Shown: piece by piece, positions 26,920-37,071 of the stretch
Position numbering within the stretch: position 1 is the first letter of the stretch
Layout: each line of letters starts with the position of its first letter
From: Bacteroidetes bacterium 2013_40CM_41_45
Lineage (GTDB): Bacteria > Bacteroidota > Bacteroidia > AKYH767-A > 2013-40CM-41-45
Direction of reading: 5' to 3'
NCBI GenBank assembly: GCA_002215675.1
Contig: NGFH01000002.1
Span: forward strand, 533,887-597,886
DNA length: 64,000 nucleotides
Translations under genes and position numbers: made by a program
Notes under the pieces: model-generated
Database searches by the model: none
What the model saw: only the letters and a program-made list of their open reading frames with translations
Told to the model about the DNA's origin: nothing

Positions 26920-27759
26920 ATGAGAAACATTCCAGAAGACAATCTTGCTTATCCAGTATTAATAAATATTAGTACTGGTTCAGGTTCGGGATTTGTATTA
27001 CGAGCTAACGAATCTCTTTATTTAATTACTGCTAAGCATGTTTTGTTTGACAATGATAAATTGAGAAGCGATAAGATTCAGATAACATGTCAGACGCAAT
27101 CTATAAATGATAATAGTGTCAGAAAGATTTTTATTGACTTTAATGTAGTCGCAGTATCGTCTCATAGAGATGCAGATATTGCTGCAGTTAAGTTGGCAAC
27201 AACAGCCCCAAACCCTGCGGGCGGTTATCTAATACATTATATTAACGGAGTACAAGTTATTCAGGATGGTAAGTCACCTACAATTCAAGTTGAGACGACT
27301 AATGGTACTAAATTGATAAGCGAAGTTCTTGTATCAAATGATGTTTTTTTATACGGATACCCAACATCCTTAGGGTTGAAAGACCTGCCTCAATTTGATT
27401 ACTCCAAGCCACTTTTAAGAAAAGGAATTATCGCAAATGTTTATCCAGAAAAAGGAACAATAATTTTAGATTGTCCTGCGTACTTCGGAAACAGTGGAGG
27501 TCCGGTCGTAGAAGTAGACCTCATTGAAGGCAATTATCACCATAAAGTTATTGGTGTTGTTTCTCAATTTATTCCATTTGTTCAGGAATGGGTAAATCCA
27601 CCTACAGGAATAAAAAATGTTGAGTTTGTAAATTCCGGGTATTCAGTCGCAACTTCAATGGATAAAGTATTCGAATTAATTGGTTATAATCAACCAGTTT
27701 CCAATTCAGGTGCGAGTGCAAGTCCTGTTGGTGCTAAATCGCAATCAAAAGAGGGTTAA
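26920..27759 (+). CDS. Trypsin-like serine protease, orphan
   Basis: A 279-aa protein with the S1-type serine peptidase core. His40 (ITAKH), Asp86 (RDADIAAV) and Ser192 (YFGNSGGPV) form the expected triad, and SGSGFVL near residue 20-26 is the usual leading strand. There is no signal peptide or membrane segment and no PDZ domain, so it is unlike DegP. It may act in the cytoplasm. Codon choice is visibly more A/T-rich than in neighbouring genes, and the flanks hold no operon partner, which hints at horizontal acquisition. Substrate unknown. Confidence 0.8.
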   Translation: MRNIPEDNLAYPVLINISTGSGSGFVLRANESLYLITAKHVLFDNDKLRSDKIQITCQTQSINDNSVRKIFIDFNVVAVSSHRDADIAAVKLATTAPNPAGGYLIHYINGVQVIQDGKSPTIQVETTNGTKLISEVLVSNDVFLYGYPTSLGLKDLPQFDYSKPLLRKGIIANVYPEKGTIILDCPAYFGNSGGPVVEVDLIEGNYHHKVIGVVSQFIPFVQEWVNPPTGIKNVEFVNSGYSVATSMDKVFELIGYNQPVSNSGASASPVGAKSQSKEG

Positions 27760-27783
27760 AAAAATAGGATTAGGATAGATTTT

Positions 27784-30700
27784 TTACACCTGTCCCTTGC
27801 CGTGGCAGTTCTTATACTTCTTGCCGCTGCCGCAGGGGCACGGGTCGTTGCGGCCAATTTTTTGTTCCACGCGTACAGGCTGCACTCTTTGTTCCTGTTG
27901 TTGCTGAGGTGGGGGAGGAGCGCCATTTCCCTGTCCGGGAACGCGTGTGTCTCTTCCTGTCGAGAGCCGTGAGTTGTCTGTACGCTGCGGGCGCTGCGCT
28001 TGCCGTACCTGCCCGGGTTCCTGCAGAGGAATAGTTCCCTTCATCAGGAATGAAATGATGTCTTTGTTCACGCGGTCAAGCATCTGCCTGAACAGGTCGA
28101 ATGATTCAAACTTATAAATGATAAGCGGGTCTTTCTGCTCGTACACTGCGTTCTGCACACTTTGTTTTAAATCGTCCAGCTCGCGCAGGTGCTCTTTCCA
28201 CACATCGTCAATAAGCGCAAGCGAAATGCCCCGCTCGAATGCCGTGTTCACTTCCCTGCCGTTAGTCTCATATGCTTTTTTAAGATTAGCCGCCACCTGT
28301 ATGCCGCGTATACCATCACTGAACGGCACGGCAATATTTTCAATCGTTGCACCCTGCTCCTCATATACTTGTTTTATTATCGGGTATGCTTTGGCTGCAA
28401 GCGTCTGCGACTTATGCCTGTAATGCTCCAGCGCTACTTCAAAAACTTTCTGCGCAACCTCTTCGGGCTTGGCAGAGAAAAAATCCTGCTCGTTTACGGG
28501 CGATTCAATAGAGAGAAAACGAATCAGGTCAAGCTTGAAACCTTCATAGCTGCGTTGCTCCTGGAATTCGCGGACAAGCGATTCGCTCACGTCAAAAAGC
28601 ATGTTGTTGATGTCGATGGACATCCGGTCGCCAAAGAGCGCATGCCTGCGCTTGGTGTAAATAACTTCGCGCTGTGAATTCATCACGTCATCGTACTCGA
28701 GCAGCCGTTTCCGTATCCCGAAATTATTCTCTTCTACTTTTTTCTGCGCGCGCTCAATAGATTTCGTAATCATAGAATGCTGAATCACTTCGCCTTCCTC
28801 GATTCCCATCCTGTCCATGAGACTGGAAATGCGCTCCGAACCGAACATGCGCATCAAATCATCTTCGAGCGAAACAAAAAACTGCGATGAGCCCGGGTCG
28901 CCTTGCCTGCCCGCGCGTCCGCGCAACTGGCGGTCAACTCTTCGCGACTCATGACGTTCTGTTCCTATAATAGCAAGCCCGCCTGCTTCGCGCACCCCGG
29001 AGCCCAGCTTAATATCCGTTCCGCGGCCTGCCATATTGGTGGCGATGGTTACCGTTCCTGCCTGTCCTGCTTCGGCAACAATTTCCGCTTCGCGCTGGTG
29101 CTGCTTTGCATTGAGGACATTATGTTTTAGCCCGCGCAGCTTCAGCATGCGGCTGAGCAGCTCTGAAATTTCTACCGATGTTGTTCCCACCAGCGATGGC
29201 CTGCCTGCCTTGCTCAAGCGCTCAATCTCATCAATAACTTTATTGTATTTCTCGCGCTTGGTTTTATAAACCAAATCTTCCTCGTCTTTCCTCACAACCG
29301 GTTTGTTGGTTGGAATCACTACCACATCCAGCTTATAAATCTGCCAGAACTCACCGGCCTCAGTTTCAGCAGTTCCGGTCATGCCCGCCAGCTTGTGAAA
29401 CATGCGGAAATAATTTTGCAGCGTAATGGTCGCGTAGGTCTGTGTAGCTGCTTCCACCGTTACGTTTTCTTTCGCTTCAATGGCCTGGTGCAGCCCGTCA
29501 GAATACCTGCGCCCTTCCAGCACGCGGCCGGTTTGCTCGTCAACGATTTTTATTTTTCCGTCGGCAATGATATACTCCACGTCTAAATCAAAAAGCGTGT
29601 ATGCTTTCAGCAGCTGGTTAACCGTATGAATGCGCTCCGACTTAATAGAGAAGTCGCGCATCAGCTCATCTTTTTTCTGAAGTTTTTCTTCTGCAGTCAG
29701 AGAAGATTTTTCAAGGTCGGCTGTAACGGAACCCACATCGGGCAGAATAAAAAAGTTATGGTCTTCGCCCGATTGCGTAATCAGGTCAATACCTTTTTCT
29801 GTTAGCTCAATGGTATTATTTTTTTCGTCTATCACGAAGTAAAGCTCTGCATCTACCTTGTGCATTTCGCGCTGGTTATCCTGCAGGTGATAGTTCTCTG
29901 TCTTCCGCATCAATGATGCCGCGCCTTGTTCTCCCAATAGCTTAATGAGTGCTTTATTCTTGGGCAACCCGCGATGCGCGCGAAGCAAAGCCATACCTGC
30001 TTCGTCATCTTTTCCTTCTGTAATTAATTTACGCGCATCCGAAATTCTTGTGTTGATGTAATTGCGTTGTGTACTTACCAGCTTTTCAATGCGCGGTTTA
30101 AGCTGGTGAAACTCGTGGTTTTCTCCCTTGGGTGTGGGGCCTGAAATAATAAGCGGAGTACGCGCATCATCAATCAGCACAGAGTCTACTTCGTCAACAA
30201 TAGCGTAATGATGCCCGCGTTGAACCAGTTCATCTGCACCGCGCGCCATGTTATCGCGCAGGTAGTCGAAACCGAATTCGTTGTTGGTGCCGTAGGTGAT
30301 GTCAGCGAGATATGCTTTTCTTCTCTCGGTAGAATTGGGCTGATGTTTGTCGATGCAATCAACGGTGAGGCCAAGAAATTCAAAGATGGGCCCGTTCCAT
30401 TCAGAGTCACGTCTTGCGAGGTAATCATTCACCGTAACAACATGCACGCCTCTTCCCGCAAGAGCGTTAAGGTATAGCGGTAACGTTGCCACCAATGTTT
30501 TTCCTTCGCCTGTTCCCATCTCGGCAATTTTTCCCTGGTGAAGAACCACGCCGCCAATCAACTGCACATCGTAGTGCAGCATATCCCAGATAATTTCTCC
30601 TCCTGCCGCAAGCCATTTATTTTCCCATACTGCCGTATCTCCGTTAATTTTTACATTGGTTTTTTGGGCTGAAAGATTTCTGTCATGCTCGGTGGCGGTT

Positions 30701-31098
30701 ACTTCAAGCGATTTATTTTCCTTAAACCTGCGGGCGGTTTCCTTTACAACGGCAAATGCTTCAGGAAGAATTTCGAGCAGTATTTCTTCGGTCTTTGCGT
30801 TGCGTTCTTTTCTTAGCTTATCAACCTGTAAAAAAATGTTTTCCTTTTCCTGCATCTCCATTTCCAGCTCTTCTTCAATTCTTTTTTCAAGAGCAGATAA
30901 TTCCTCGTCTATCCCCTGGAGATAGTCGTTGATTTTTTTTCTGAACTCAAATGTTTTGCCCCGAAGCTCATCATTGCTTAAGCTATTAAACTCCGAAAAA
31001 AAGGCATTTATCTTCCCGACATTAGGATTCAGTTCTTTCAAATCCTTTTCCGTCTTGCTGCCGAAAAGGCCAGATAGTGCTTTATTAATGAATGACAT
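27784..31098 (-). CDS. secA: Preprotein translocase ATPase SecA
   Basis: A 1104-aa motor of Sec-dependent export. It has an extended N-terminal region, Walker A MGTGEGKT (Lys200), [28 protein letters not shown], the second-domain [13 protein letters not shown] and [10 protein letters not shown] motifs, and a C-terminal zinc-binding SEC-C motif ([17 protein letters not shown]). A Gln/Pro-rich linker precedes the zinc motif. The enlarged length compared with E. coli SecA (about 900 aa) is normal for Bacteroidota. A heptad repeat hairpin lies just upstream of the start codon. Confidence 0.97.
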   Translation of the reverse strand: MSFINKALSGLFGSKTEKDLKELNPNVGKINAFFSEFNSLSNDELRGKTFEFRKKINDYLQGIDEELSALEKRIEEELEMEMQEKENIFLQVDKLRKERNAKTEEILLEILPEAFAVVKETARRFKENKSLEVTATEHDRNLSAQKTNVKINGDTAVWENKWLAAGGEIIWDMLHYDVQLIGGVVLHQGKIAEMGTGEGKTLVATLPLYLNALAGRGVHVVTVNDYLARRDSEWNGPIFEFLGLTVDCIDKHQPNSTERRKAYLADITYGTNNEFGFDYLRDNMARGADELVQRGHHYAIVDEVDSVLIDDARTPLIISGPTPKGENHEFHQLKPRIEKLVSTQRNYINTRISDARKLITEGKDDEAGMALLRAHRGLPKNKALIKLLGEQGAASLMRKTENYHLQDNQREMHKVDAELYFVIDEKNNTIELTEKGIDLITQSGEDHNFFILPDVGSVTADLEKSSLTAEEKLQKKDELMRDFSIKSERIHTVNQLLKAYTLFDLDVEYIIADGKIKIVDEQTGRVLEGRRYSDGLHQAIEAKENVTVEAATQTYATITLQNYFRMFHKLAGMTGTAETEAGEFWQIYKLDVVVIPTNKPVVRKDEEDLVYKTKREKYNKVIDEIERLSKAGRPSLVGTTSVEISELLSRMLKLRGLKHNVLNAKQHQREAEIVAEAGQAGTVTIATNMAGRGTDIKLGSGVREAGGLAIIGTERHESRRVDRQLRGRAGRQGDPGSSQFFVSLEDDLMRMFGSERISSLMDRMGIEEGEVIQHSMITKSIERAQKKVEENNFGIRKRLLEYDDVMNSQREVIYTKRRHALFGDRMSIDINNMLFDVSESLVREFQEQRSYEGFKLDLIRFLSIESPVNEQDFFSAKPEEVAQKVFEVALEHYRHKSQTLAAKAYPIIKQVYEEQGATIENIAVPFSDGIRGIQVAANLKKAYETNGREVNTAFERGISLALIDDVWKEHLRELDDLKQSVQNAVYEQKDPLIIYKFESFDLFRQMLDRVNKDIISFLMKGTIPLQEPGQVRQAQRPQRTDNSRLSTGRDTRVPGQGNGAPPPPQQQQEQRVQPVRVEQKIGRNDPCPCGSGKKYKNCHGKGQV

Positions 31099-31113
31099 TG
31101 TAGGTGTCTGTGA

Positions 31114-31171
31114 TTTGTAGTTTGTTGTTTGTCGCTGTTGTTAACCCCAACGTCAAACGTCTGACATCAAA
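31114..31171. repeat. Heptad array, weakly inverted, upstream of secA
   Basis: Left units TTTGTAG, TTTGTTG, TTTGTCG (31114-31134) and right units CGTCAAA, CGTCTGA, CATCAAA (31151-31171) keep an exact 7-nt period. The arms are reverse complements at about 14 of 21 positions. The element lies 15 nt upstream of the secA start codon, inside its expected leader or promoter region, unlike most arrays here, which follow stop codons. Confidence 0.65.
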
Positions 31172-31338
31172 CGATTTTGCGCGAAGTTAATGTAATGATG
31201 AAATCAGGATAATGAACCTGTTTTAAGATAGATTATAACAGCAAAACATTTGCCGCAATGCATTATCGGACAAATAGGCAGGTACTTAAGGTTAAGGGGT
31301 GGTAAAAGCGAAGGTTCCTTTAGCAGCAGGAACTATTT

Positions 31339-31560
31339 TCAATACTCGTCTTCATTAAAAAAGAAATCATCCTTGGTAGGATAATCGGGCCAGATTTCTT
31401 CTATGTTTTCATAGGGTTCGCCTTCGTCTTCCAATTCCTGCAGGTTTTCCACCACCTCTATGGGCGCGCCGGAGCGTATGGCATAATCAATAAGCTCGTC
31501 TTTGGTGGCAGGCCAGGGGGCATCTTCAAGATGCTGTGCCAGTTCAAGAGTCCAATACAT
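31339..31560 (-). CDS. DUF2795 domain small acidic protein
   Basis: A 73-aa, strongly acidic protein beginning MYWTLELAQHLEDAPWPATKDEL and ending in an Asp/Glu/Phe-rich tail. This is the highly conserved DUF2795-type protein found across Bacteroidota. Its function is not known. Length and start agree with the family as I remember it. Confidence 0.85.
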   Translation of the reverse strand: MYWTLELAQHLEDAPWPATKDELIDYAIRSGAPIEVVENLQELEDEGEPYENIEEIWPDYPTKDDFFFNEDEY

Positions 31561-31897
31561 TTAAAATTGTCAGTTATCAGTTATGCGTTTTCGCAACGCG
31601 AAGAAATAATTTTTTTAAAAAGGCACGCAAAAGTATAAAAATCTTATTCACAACCTAATTCCAAAAAAGTTATACTTGCCTGCCGTTCAAAAGGCATTCA
31701 TTCGGTAGTAGTCAAGTGTTATTGTTATATGCAGTCTTTATCAAAAACCTTACCATTTCAAAGCCGGAACCCGTTTCGGGGACATTCCTGCCTGCATGCC
31801 GTGCGCTTGAAATCTTTTCTTTGGCAGGGGGATTTTTCTATCTTCGCCCGCTCTTAATAATTTTCAATTTGTAACTCTTAGTTTTAATTTATAATAC
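31561..31897. other. 337-nt intergenic region before the PpiD-like gene
   Basis: This spacer lies between divergent genes. It holds two TCAGTTA heptads (31570-31583), a TATACTTG sequence (31671-31678), and TATCTTCG at 31839-31846 with a TTTG 15 nt further upstream. The last could be the promoter for the plus-strand gene, although the spacing is short. No gene is evident. Confidence 0.45.
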
Positions 31898-33991
31898 ATG
31901 GCAATTATCAGTCAAATTCGAAAACGCGGCACCCTTATTATAGGTTTTGTGGGTTTAAGTATGCTGCTTTTTATTCTTGGTGATTTGGTTACTTCCAATA
32001 CCGGCTTGTTTCACAAAAACAGCGATGTAATTGGAATTATAAATGGCGAAAAAATTCACTACCGCGAATACGAATCGCGTGTGGATAAAATGATTGAGAA
32101 TTATAAAATTAATACCAAGCAGGAGAGCGTTGACCAGAATACTGCCGACCAGATTCGCGACCAGCTCTGGAGTGTTATTGTAGATGAAAATACCCTGGGC
32201 AAGGAGTACGAAAAACTTGGACTAAGCTGCGATAAGGATGAATTATACGATATGGCAACGGGCAAAAATGTAGACCCCAAAATAAAACAAGCGTTCACCG
32301 ATTCCACCGGAAATTTTAATCCGCAAAATGTAGTGCGCTTTCTTAACGACCTTCCGAACCGGGATGAAAAATTGCAGCAGCAATGGAGCGAGTTTGAAAA
32401 GTCACTGCAGTCAGAACGCATTGCCGATAAGTACAAGCAGCTTATAAAAGGTTCTCTTTATGTAACCACCGCCGAGGCCAAAGCCGCATTCAACGACCAG
32501 AACCGCTCGGCATCTGTACAATATGTGGCGCAATATTATCGCAGCATTCCTGACAGCGCTGCTAAAGTTACTGAAGAGGATATACAAAAATATTATGATA
32601 AGCATAAGAATGAGCACAAGCAGGACCAGTCTGTGAGGAAAATTGAGTATGTAGCATTTGAGGTCAATCCTTCTGCGGAAGACCAGCAAAAGGCAAAGGA
32701 GAAGGTTGTTAATTTCAAGCAGGATTTCCAGTCAACAAAAGATGTAGCATCGTTTCTTACCCAAAATTCTGACACCCCCCTTGATAGCACGTATCATGCG
32801 CAAAGCTCGCTGCCGCCGGCGCTTACCAATATTATTTCCCTTCCTATCGATACGGTGATAGGCCCTTATGTAGAAAACGGCTCAGTAAAACTTGCAAGAA
32901 TTACAGCGGAGCGTTTTCAACCTGATTCCGTCAAGGCAAGGCATATTCTTCTCAGATTTGAAGGAGATACAGCCGCTGTATTTGCACGCGCTGACAGCAT
33001 GAAATCGGCTGCAAAAAAATCGAAGAACGCTTTTGAAGAAATGGCAAAGAAGTTTTCTACCGATTTCGGTTCGGGAGCTAAAGGCGGAGACTTGGGATGG
33101 TTTAAACCGGGAATGATGGTTCCTGAATTTAATGATGCGTGCTTTAAAGGAAAGAAGGGAGACATGCCTGTTATTAAAACACAATTCGGAGTGCACCTGA
33201 TAGAAATTACTGACCAGGCAAAGGCATCAAGGCAAATACAGGTGGCTGTGCTTGAACATAAAATGGAGCCGAGCCAGAAAACGTATGATGGCTTTTACCA
33301 GCAGGCCAATGAGTTTGCGGGGAAAAATACAACGGGTGAGCTTTTTGATAAGGGAGCTACAGAGAAAGGCCTCAATAAGCGTGTTGCTGATAACCTGAAA
33401 GAAAGCGACAAGAATATTACCGGCCTGGAGCAACCGCGCGAGCTTATCCGCTGGGTGTTTACAGCAAACAAAGGTGAAGTTTCCAAAGTATTTACATTAG
33501 GAAATACATACGTGGTGGCGCATCTTACAGACATAAAGGATAAAGGCATACTTCCGCTGGATGCAATTCGCGAGCAGATGACTGCCGGTGCAAGAACCGA
33601 TAAGAAAGCAGAAATGCTGATAGAAAAATTCAACACGGCATTAAAAGATGCTAAAACACTGGATGAACTTGCCGCAAAATTAAATGCCCAGGTAAAGAAC
33701 CATGAGCCGCTTCTGTTTGCCAATCCCAACTTTCCGGAAATAGGACGGGAATTAAGCATTACCGGTACATTATTTTCTATGGAAGCCGGAAAAATGAGCC
33801 CTCCCCTGAAAGGGCAGGCCGTGGCGATGGTAGCAGTGGTTACAAAGTTTACCGAACCTCCGAAAGATGCTGATGTAAGTGCAATACGAACACAAAAGCT
33901 TGCAACGTTGAAACAACGAAGCGAATTCGAAGTGCAGAATGCCCTTAAAGAAAAGGCGGACATCGAAGACTACAGAGGAAAATTTTATTGA
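31898..33991 (+). CDS. Membrane-anchored peptidyl-prolyl isomerase (PpiD-like, SurA_N domain)
   Basis: A 697-aa periplasmic folding factor anchored by one N-terminal helix (about 13-31). A SurA_N-like chaperone domain (begins VIGIINGEKIHYREYE) is followed by a parvulin domain at about 345-440 (KARHILLRF, FGSGAKGGDLGWFKPGMMVPEFNDACF, QFGVHLIEITD). A second parvulin-like segment with fewer conserved residues is followed by a long C-terminal helical part. It assists proteins emerging from the Sec pathway, fitting secA nearby. Length agrees with Bacteroidota PpiD homologues. Confidence 0.9.
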   Translation: MAIISQIRKRGTLIIGFVGLSMLLFILGDLVTSNTGLFHKNSDVIGIINGEKIHYREYESRVDKMIENYKINTKQESVDQNTADQIRDQLWSVIVDENTLGKEYEKLGLSCDKDELYDMATGKNVDPKIKQAFTDSTGNFNPQNVVRFLNDLPNRDEKLQQQWSEFEKSLQSERIADKYKQLIKGSLYVTTAEAKAAFNDQNRSASVQYVAQYYRSIPDSAAKVTEEDIQKYYDKHKNEHKQDQSVRKIEYVAFEVNPSAEDQQKAKEKVVNFKQDFQSTKDVASFLTQNSDTPLDSTYHAQSSLPPALTNIISLPIDTVIGPYVENGSVKLARITAERFQPDSVKARHILLRFEGDTAAVFARADSMKSAAKKSKNAFEEMAKKFSTDFGSGAKGGDLGWFKPGMMVPEFNDACFKGKKGDMPVIKTQFGVHLIEITDQAKASRQIQVAVLEHKMEPSQKTYDGFYQQANEFAGKNTTGELFDKGATEKGLNKRVADNLKESDKNITGLEQPRELIRWVFTANKGEVSKVFTLGNTYVVAHLTDIKDKGILPLDAIREQMTAGARTDKKAEMLIEKFNTALKDAKTLDELAAKLNAQVKNHEPLLFANPNFPEIGRELSITGTLFSMEAGKMSPPLKGQAVAMVAVVTKFTEPPKDADVSAIRTQKLATLKQRSEFEVQNALKEKADIEDYRGKFY

Positions 33992-34010
33992 TTGAAATTT
34001 TCCGGCATAA

Positions 34011-34044
34011 AAAAAGTCTCCGACAATTCTGCGGGAGACTTTTT
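34011..34044. terminator. Bidirectional terminator between ppiD-like gene and rpoD
   Basis: AAAAAGTCTCC and GGAGACTTTTT are perfect reverse complements around a 12-nt loop, with A and T runs at the two ends. The element is symmetric and lies between convergent genes, so it can end both transcripts. Confidence 0.88.
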
Positions 34045-34064
34045 ATTTTCAGATGAGGCTATAA

Positions 34065-34928
34065 TTAGCCGAGATATGATTTCAGAATTTTACTTCTTGA
34101 AGTATGCTTGAGTCTTCTGATTGCTTTTTCTTTTATCTGGCGAACACGTTCGCGGGTTAAGTCAAAATACTGACCTATTTCTTCGAGCGTCATTGCCTGT
34201 TCAACAGTAAGCCCGAAGTAGAGGCGCAGTATGTCTGCTTCGCGCTGAGTAAGCGTTTGCAGCGCGCGTTCAATTTCCCTGCGAAGCGATTCGCTGAGTA
34301 AATTAGAGTCGGGCATGGGAGTGTCTTCCGATTCAAGTACATCCATCAGCGTGCTTTCTTCTCCGTTGGGCAGCGGTGCATCCATTGAAATATGCCTGCC
34401 TGAGCTGCGCATAGTATCTTTAATATCGGTTATAGATAAATCAACCACTTTTGAAATTTCTTCGTGGGTAGGTTCACGCTCAAAGTCCTGCTCCAGTTTT
34501 GAAAATGCTTTATTGATTTTATTGAGTGAACCGATTTTATTCAGCGGCAGTCTTACAATCCTGCTTTGCTCTGCAAGAGCTTGCAGTATGCTTTGACGAA
34601 TCCACCATACTGCGTAAGAGATGAATTTGAATCCGCGCGTTTCATCAAACCGTTCGGCAGCTTTTATCAATCCCAGGTTGCCTTCGTTAATCAGGTCGCC
34701 CAACGTCAGTCCCTGGTTCTGGTATTGCTTTGCAACGGAAACTACAAACCTTAGGTTGGCTTTGGTAAGTTTTTCGAGCGCCTTCTTATCGCCCTGTTTT
34801 ATTTTGCGTGCAAGTTCACATTCTTCTTCGGCAGTGATGAGTGAAACTTTGCCTATTTCCTGTAGATATTTTTCGAGCGATTGTGTTTCCCGGTTGGTAA
34901 CCTGTTTGGTAATTTTTAGCTGGCGCAT
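34065..34928 (-). CDS. rpoD: Primary RNA polymerase sigma factor (sigma-70 family)
   Basis: A 287-aa sigma factor with region 1.2 ([16 protein letters not shown]), region 2 ([50 protein letters not shown]), region 3, and region 4 ([14 protein letters not shown]-type, then [27 protein letters not shown]). It lacks region 1.1 and the large non-conserved domain, as in the Bacteroidota housekeeping sigma that recognises TTTG / TAnnTTTG promoters. Such promoters are seen in this window. Confidence 0.95.
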   Translation of the reverse strand: MRQLKITKQVTNRETQSLEKYLQEIGKVSLITAEEECELARKIKQGDKKALEKLTKANLRFVVSVAKQYQNQGLTLGDLINEGNLGLIKAAERFDETRGFKFISYAVWWIRQSILQALAEQSRIVRLPLNKIGSLNKINKAFSKLEQDFEREPTHEEISKVVDLSITDIKDTMRSSGRHISMDAPLPNGEESTLMDVLESEDTPMPDSNLLSESLRREIERALQTLTQREADILRLYFGLTVEQAMTLEEIGQYFDLTRERVRQIKEKAIRRLKHTSRSKILKSYLG

Positions 34929-35048
34929 TCAGAGTGTCTGTTTCTGTTTTTCCTCCGGATTATTCCGGTCGGTTAGCTGAAACGGGCATGCGCTTTTTAT
35001 GTTACAAAACCGTTTTCAGATGTAAGATAATATATAAAATCGTCATCT

Positions 35049-35066
35049 CACGGAATTAATTCCGTG
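35049..35066. repeat. 18-bp perfect palindrome upstream of rpoD
   Basis: CACGGAATTAATTCCGTG is a perfect 18-bp palindrome in the 210-nt spacer between rpoD and the DUF3467 gene, about 120 nt before the rpoD start. It may be a dispersed palindromic repeat or a protein-binding site. Confidence 0.6.
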
Positions 35067-35138
35067 CTAAATGGGGCTATCAAAAAAAATAAAAAGAAAA
35101 ACTCCTGCTGCAGATTTTAGGAGTATTAATAAAGCGGG

Positions 35139-35450
35139 TTATGCCTGTGCAGCCGGTCCGCCAAAATTCATGGGTATGCCCAACCCTTCGGTTTGCTTTA
35201 TGGTTCCATGAACGGCTTCGTATTTCGAAATATTATCCTGCAGGGCAGCCATCAGCCGCTTGGCATGTTGGGGGGTAAGTAATATCCGCGCTTTGACTTT
35301 TGCTTTAGGAACTCCCGGCATCACCTTTACAAAGTCTATTACAAATTCCGATGCGCTATGTGTTATGATGGCAAGATTAGAATAAATGCCATCGGCAACT
35401 TCTTCGCTTAATTCTATGTTAAGTTGGTTCTGATTCGGATTCTCTTCCAT
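35139..35450 (-). CDS. DUF3467 domain protein
   Basis: A 103-aa cytoplasmic protein starting MEENPNQNQLNIELSEEVADG. It contains SNLAIITHSASEFVIDFV and LTPQHAKRLMAALQDN, typical of DUF3467, a family of unknown role widespread in bacteria. The ATG at 35450 is chosen because the longer frame to 35534 would translate a heptad repeat array and add 28 unrelated residues. Confidence 0.85.
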   Translation of the reverse strand: MEENPNQNQLNIELSEEVADGIYSNLAIITHSASEFVIDFVKVMPGVPKAKVKARILLTPQHAKRLMAALQDNISKYEAVHGTIKQTEGLGIPMNFGGPAAQA

Positions 35451-35480
35451 GATGATTATTTTTTGTAAAGATACCTTTTT

Positions 35481-35515
35481 AAGTGACAAGAGACAAAGGT
35501 CAAGTGGCAAGGTAT
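35481..35515. repeat. Tandem heptad array (AAGNGNC type)
   Basis: Five units run with an exact 7-nt period: AAGTGAC, AAGAGAC, AAAGGTC, AAGTGGC, AAGGTAT. The array lies between divergent genes, just before a TATCTTCG -7-like element (35520-35527). It carries an open frame in phase with DUF3467 that gives a false upstream start. Confidence 0.7.
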
Positions 35516-35543
35516 TGGTTATCTTCGCTTTCAATATTTAGTT

Positions 35544-35981
35544 ATGAAACAATTATTTACGTTAGTACTTACTGCCTTTGTTTTTCTTTCATCAACCTGC
35601 AAAAAAGAAATACAGCTACCCGACCCGGAACTGAAAAAGATTTTTGGAAAATGGGAATGGGTCAGCACTTCGGGTGGCTTTGCGGGTAAAACCACAACCC
35701 CATCAAGTGCCGGATATACTGTAAGGGTTGAATTCAGCAGCAATGGAATATACCAGAAGTACCAAAACAACGCATTGACGGATCGAAAAAACTTTTCCTT
35801 TTCACAGGAAACGTCCATTCATAATCACCAGCAGGTGTGGGTTATTTCTTTTACAGAAGCTGTTCCTCATTTCAATGAAAGCCCACAGACAATGTCTGTT
35901 TCATTTTCCGGACAGGATACTTTGATGCTGGATGAGCAGGCGTATGATGGCTTTGGATATACTTACGCCAGGATAAAATAA
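35544..35981 (+). CDS. Putative lipoprotein, lipocalin-like
   Basis: A 145-aa lipoprotein with a signal sequence ending FLSSTC (lipid Cys about 19) followed by KK. The mature part has KIFGKWEWVSTSGGF, a YTVRVEFSSNGIYQ strand pair and a final DEQAYDGFGYTYARIK, a pattern seen in small Bacteroidota lipocalin-like lipoproteins. Function unknown. Confidence 0.75.
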   Translation: MKQLFTLVLTAFVFLSSTCKKEIQLPDPELKKIFGKWEWVSTSGGFAGKTTTPSSAGYTVRVEFSSNGIYQKYQNNALTDRKNFSFSQETSIHNHQQVWVISFTEAVPHFNESPQTMSVSFSGQDTLMLDEQAYDGFGYTYARIK

Positions 35982-36010
35982 ACAGAAGAGCGTTTAAAAT
36001 TTTATCTGCG

Positions 36011-36059
36011 ACCCTTAAATCCCCTGAAGGGGACTTTCCTTCGCGCAGGGCTAAAGGGT
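36011..36059. repeat. REP-like palindrome (CCCCTGAAGGGG core)
   Basis: An inner hairpin TCCCCTGAAGGGGA and outer arms ACCCTTA / TAAAGGGT form a two-level inverted repeat between convergent genes. The CCCCTnAAGGGG core looks like a dispersed intergenic repeat of Bacteroidota. It could also serve as a terminator for either neighbour. Confidence 0.55.
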
Positions 36060-36078
36060 GAGCGTTGGGTTAAAATTT

Positions 36079-37050
36079 CTAAAAATTTATTTGCTTTATC
36101 GCGTTCAGCGTATTTTTCTCAATACGTGAAAGTAAATTTTCTGAAGGGGCCTTAACAAATTTCTCTCCTGTCAGATTTTCATAAAGTTCTATATACCGGT
36201 TCGAAATTTCTTCCACTTTTTCATCTGTAATTTCCGGCATGGTTTGGCCTTCGAGTCCGCGGAAATTATTTTCCATCAGCCATTCCCTCACGAACTCCTT
36301 GGAGAGTTGTTTCTGTGGTTCGCCTTTTTTCTGGCGTTCTGCATAACCATCTGCATAAAAATATCGCGATGAATCGGGCGTGTGAATTTCGTCTATCAAA
36401 AATATTTTGTCGTTGTTCTTACCAAACTCATATTTCGTGTCAACCAATATTAATCCTCTTTCGGCAGCAAGCTTTGTTCCGCGCTCAAAAAGTTTGCGGG
36501 TATAATCTGCAAGCATGTCGTAATCTTTTTCTGAAACAAGTCCGTGTCTGATAATTTCTTCGCGTGTAATGTCTTCATCATGCCCCACTTCTGCTTTGGT
36601 TGACGGAGTGATGATGGGTTCAGGAAATTTATCATTCTCTTTCATGCCATCGGGCATCGGTGAACCGCACAACATTCTTTTGCCTGCCTTATACTGCCTC
36701 CAGGCATGACCGGACAGATAGCCGCGTATCACCATTTCCACTTTAAACGGTTCGCACGCATGACCGATGGTAACATTCGGGTCAGGCACACTATGTATCC
36801 AGTTTGGAACAATGTCCTTGGTGGCGTCCATCATGCGTGATGCAATCTGGTTAAGTACCTGCCCTTTATAAGGAATTGGACGAGGAAGAATAATATCAAA
36901 GGCAGAAATCCTGTCCGTGCAAATCATGACAAGAATTTTTTCGTCAATGGTATAAACATCCCTAACTTTTCCATGATAGACATTGGTCTGTCGCGGGAAA
37001 TTAAAATCGGTTTTTGAAATAGCGTTTAATGCTTGTATCATGGTTTCCAT
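36079..37050 (-). CDS. purC: Phosphoribosylaminoimidazole-succinocarboxamide synthase PurC
   Basis: A 323-aa SAICAR synthetase, step 7 of de novo purine synthesis (CAIR + Asp + ATP). Motifs include [53 protein letters not shown] and [11 protein letters not shown]. Length is that of the long PurC type (about 300-320 aa), larger than the 237-aa E. coli form. Start alternatives are Met1 and Met4. It lies 21 nt downstream of phoH on the same strand and may be co-transcribed with it. Confidence 0.95.
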   Translation of the reverse strand: METMIQALNAISKTDFNFPRQTNVYHGKVRDVYTIDEKILVMICTDRISAFDIILPRPIPYKGQVLNQIASRMMDATKDIVPNWIHSVPDPNVTIGHACEPFKVEMVIRGYLSGHAWRQYKAGKRMLCGSPMPDGMKENDKFPEPIITPSTKAEVGHDEDITREEIIRHGLVSEKDYDMLADYTRKLFERGTKLAAERGLILVDTKYEFGKNNDKIFLIDEIHTPDSSRYFYADGYAERQKKGEPQKQLSKEFVREWLMENNFRGLEGQTMPEITDEKVEEISNRYIELYENLTGEKFVKAPSENLLSRIEKNTLNAIKQINF

Positions 37051-37071
37051 GAGTGAAGTATTGAAGGGTAT

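Noticed and set aside
28189-28677. Plus-strand open frame of 162 codons inside secA
   Set aside because: It is antisense to conserved SecA sequence, with no start signal and no recognisable protein features. It is a shadow of secA codon bias.
33295-33963. Minus-strand 222-codon frame inside the PpiD-like gene
   Set aside because: It is antisense to a conserved gene, with Ser/Ala-rich low-complexity translation, so treated as a shadow.
35451-35534. N-terminal extension of the DUF3467 gene
   Set aside because: The added 28 residues are a translation of the heptad array. The core family starts at MEENPN.
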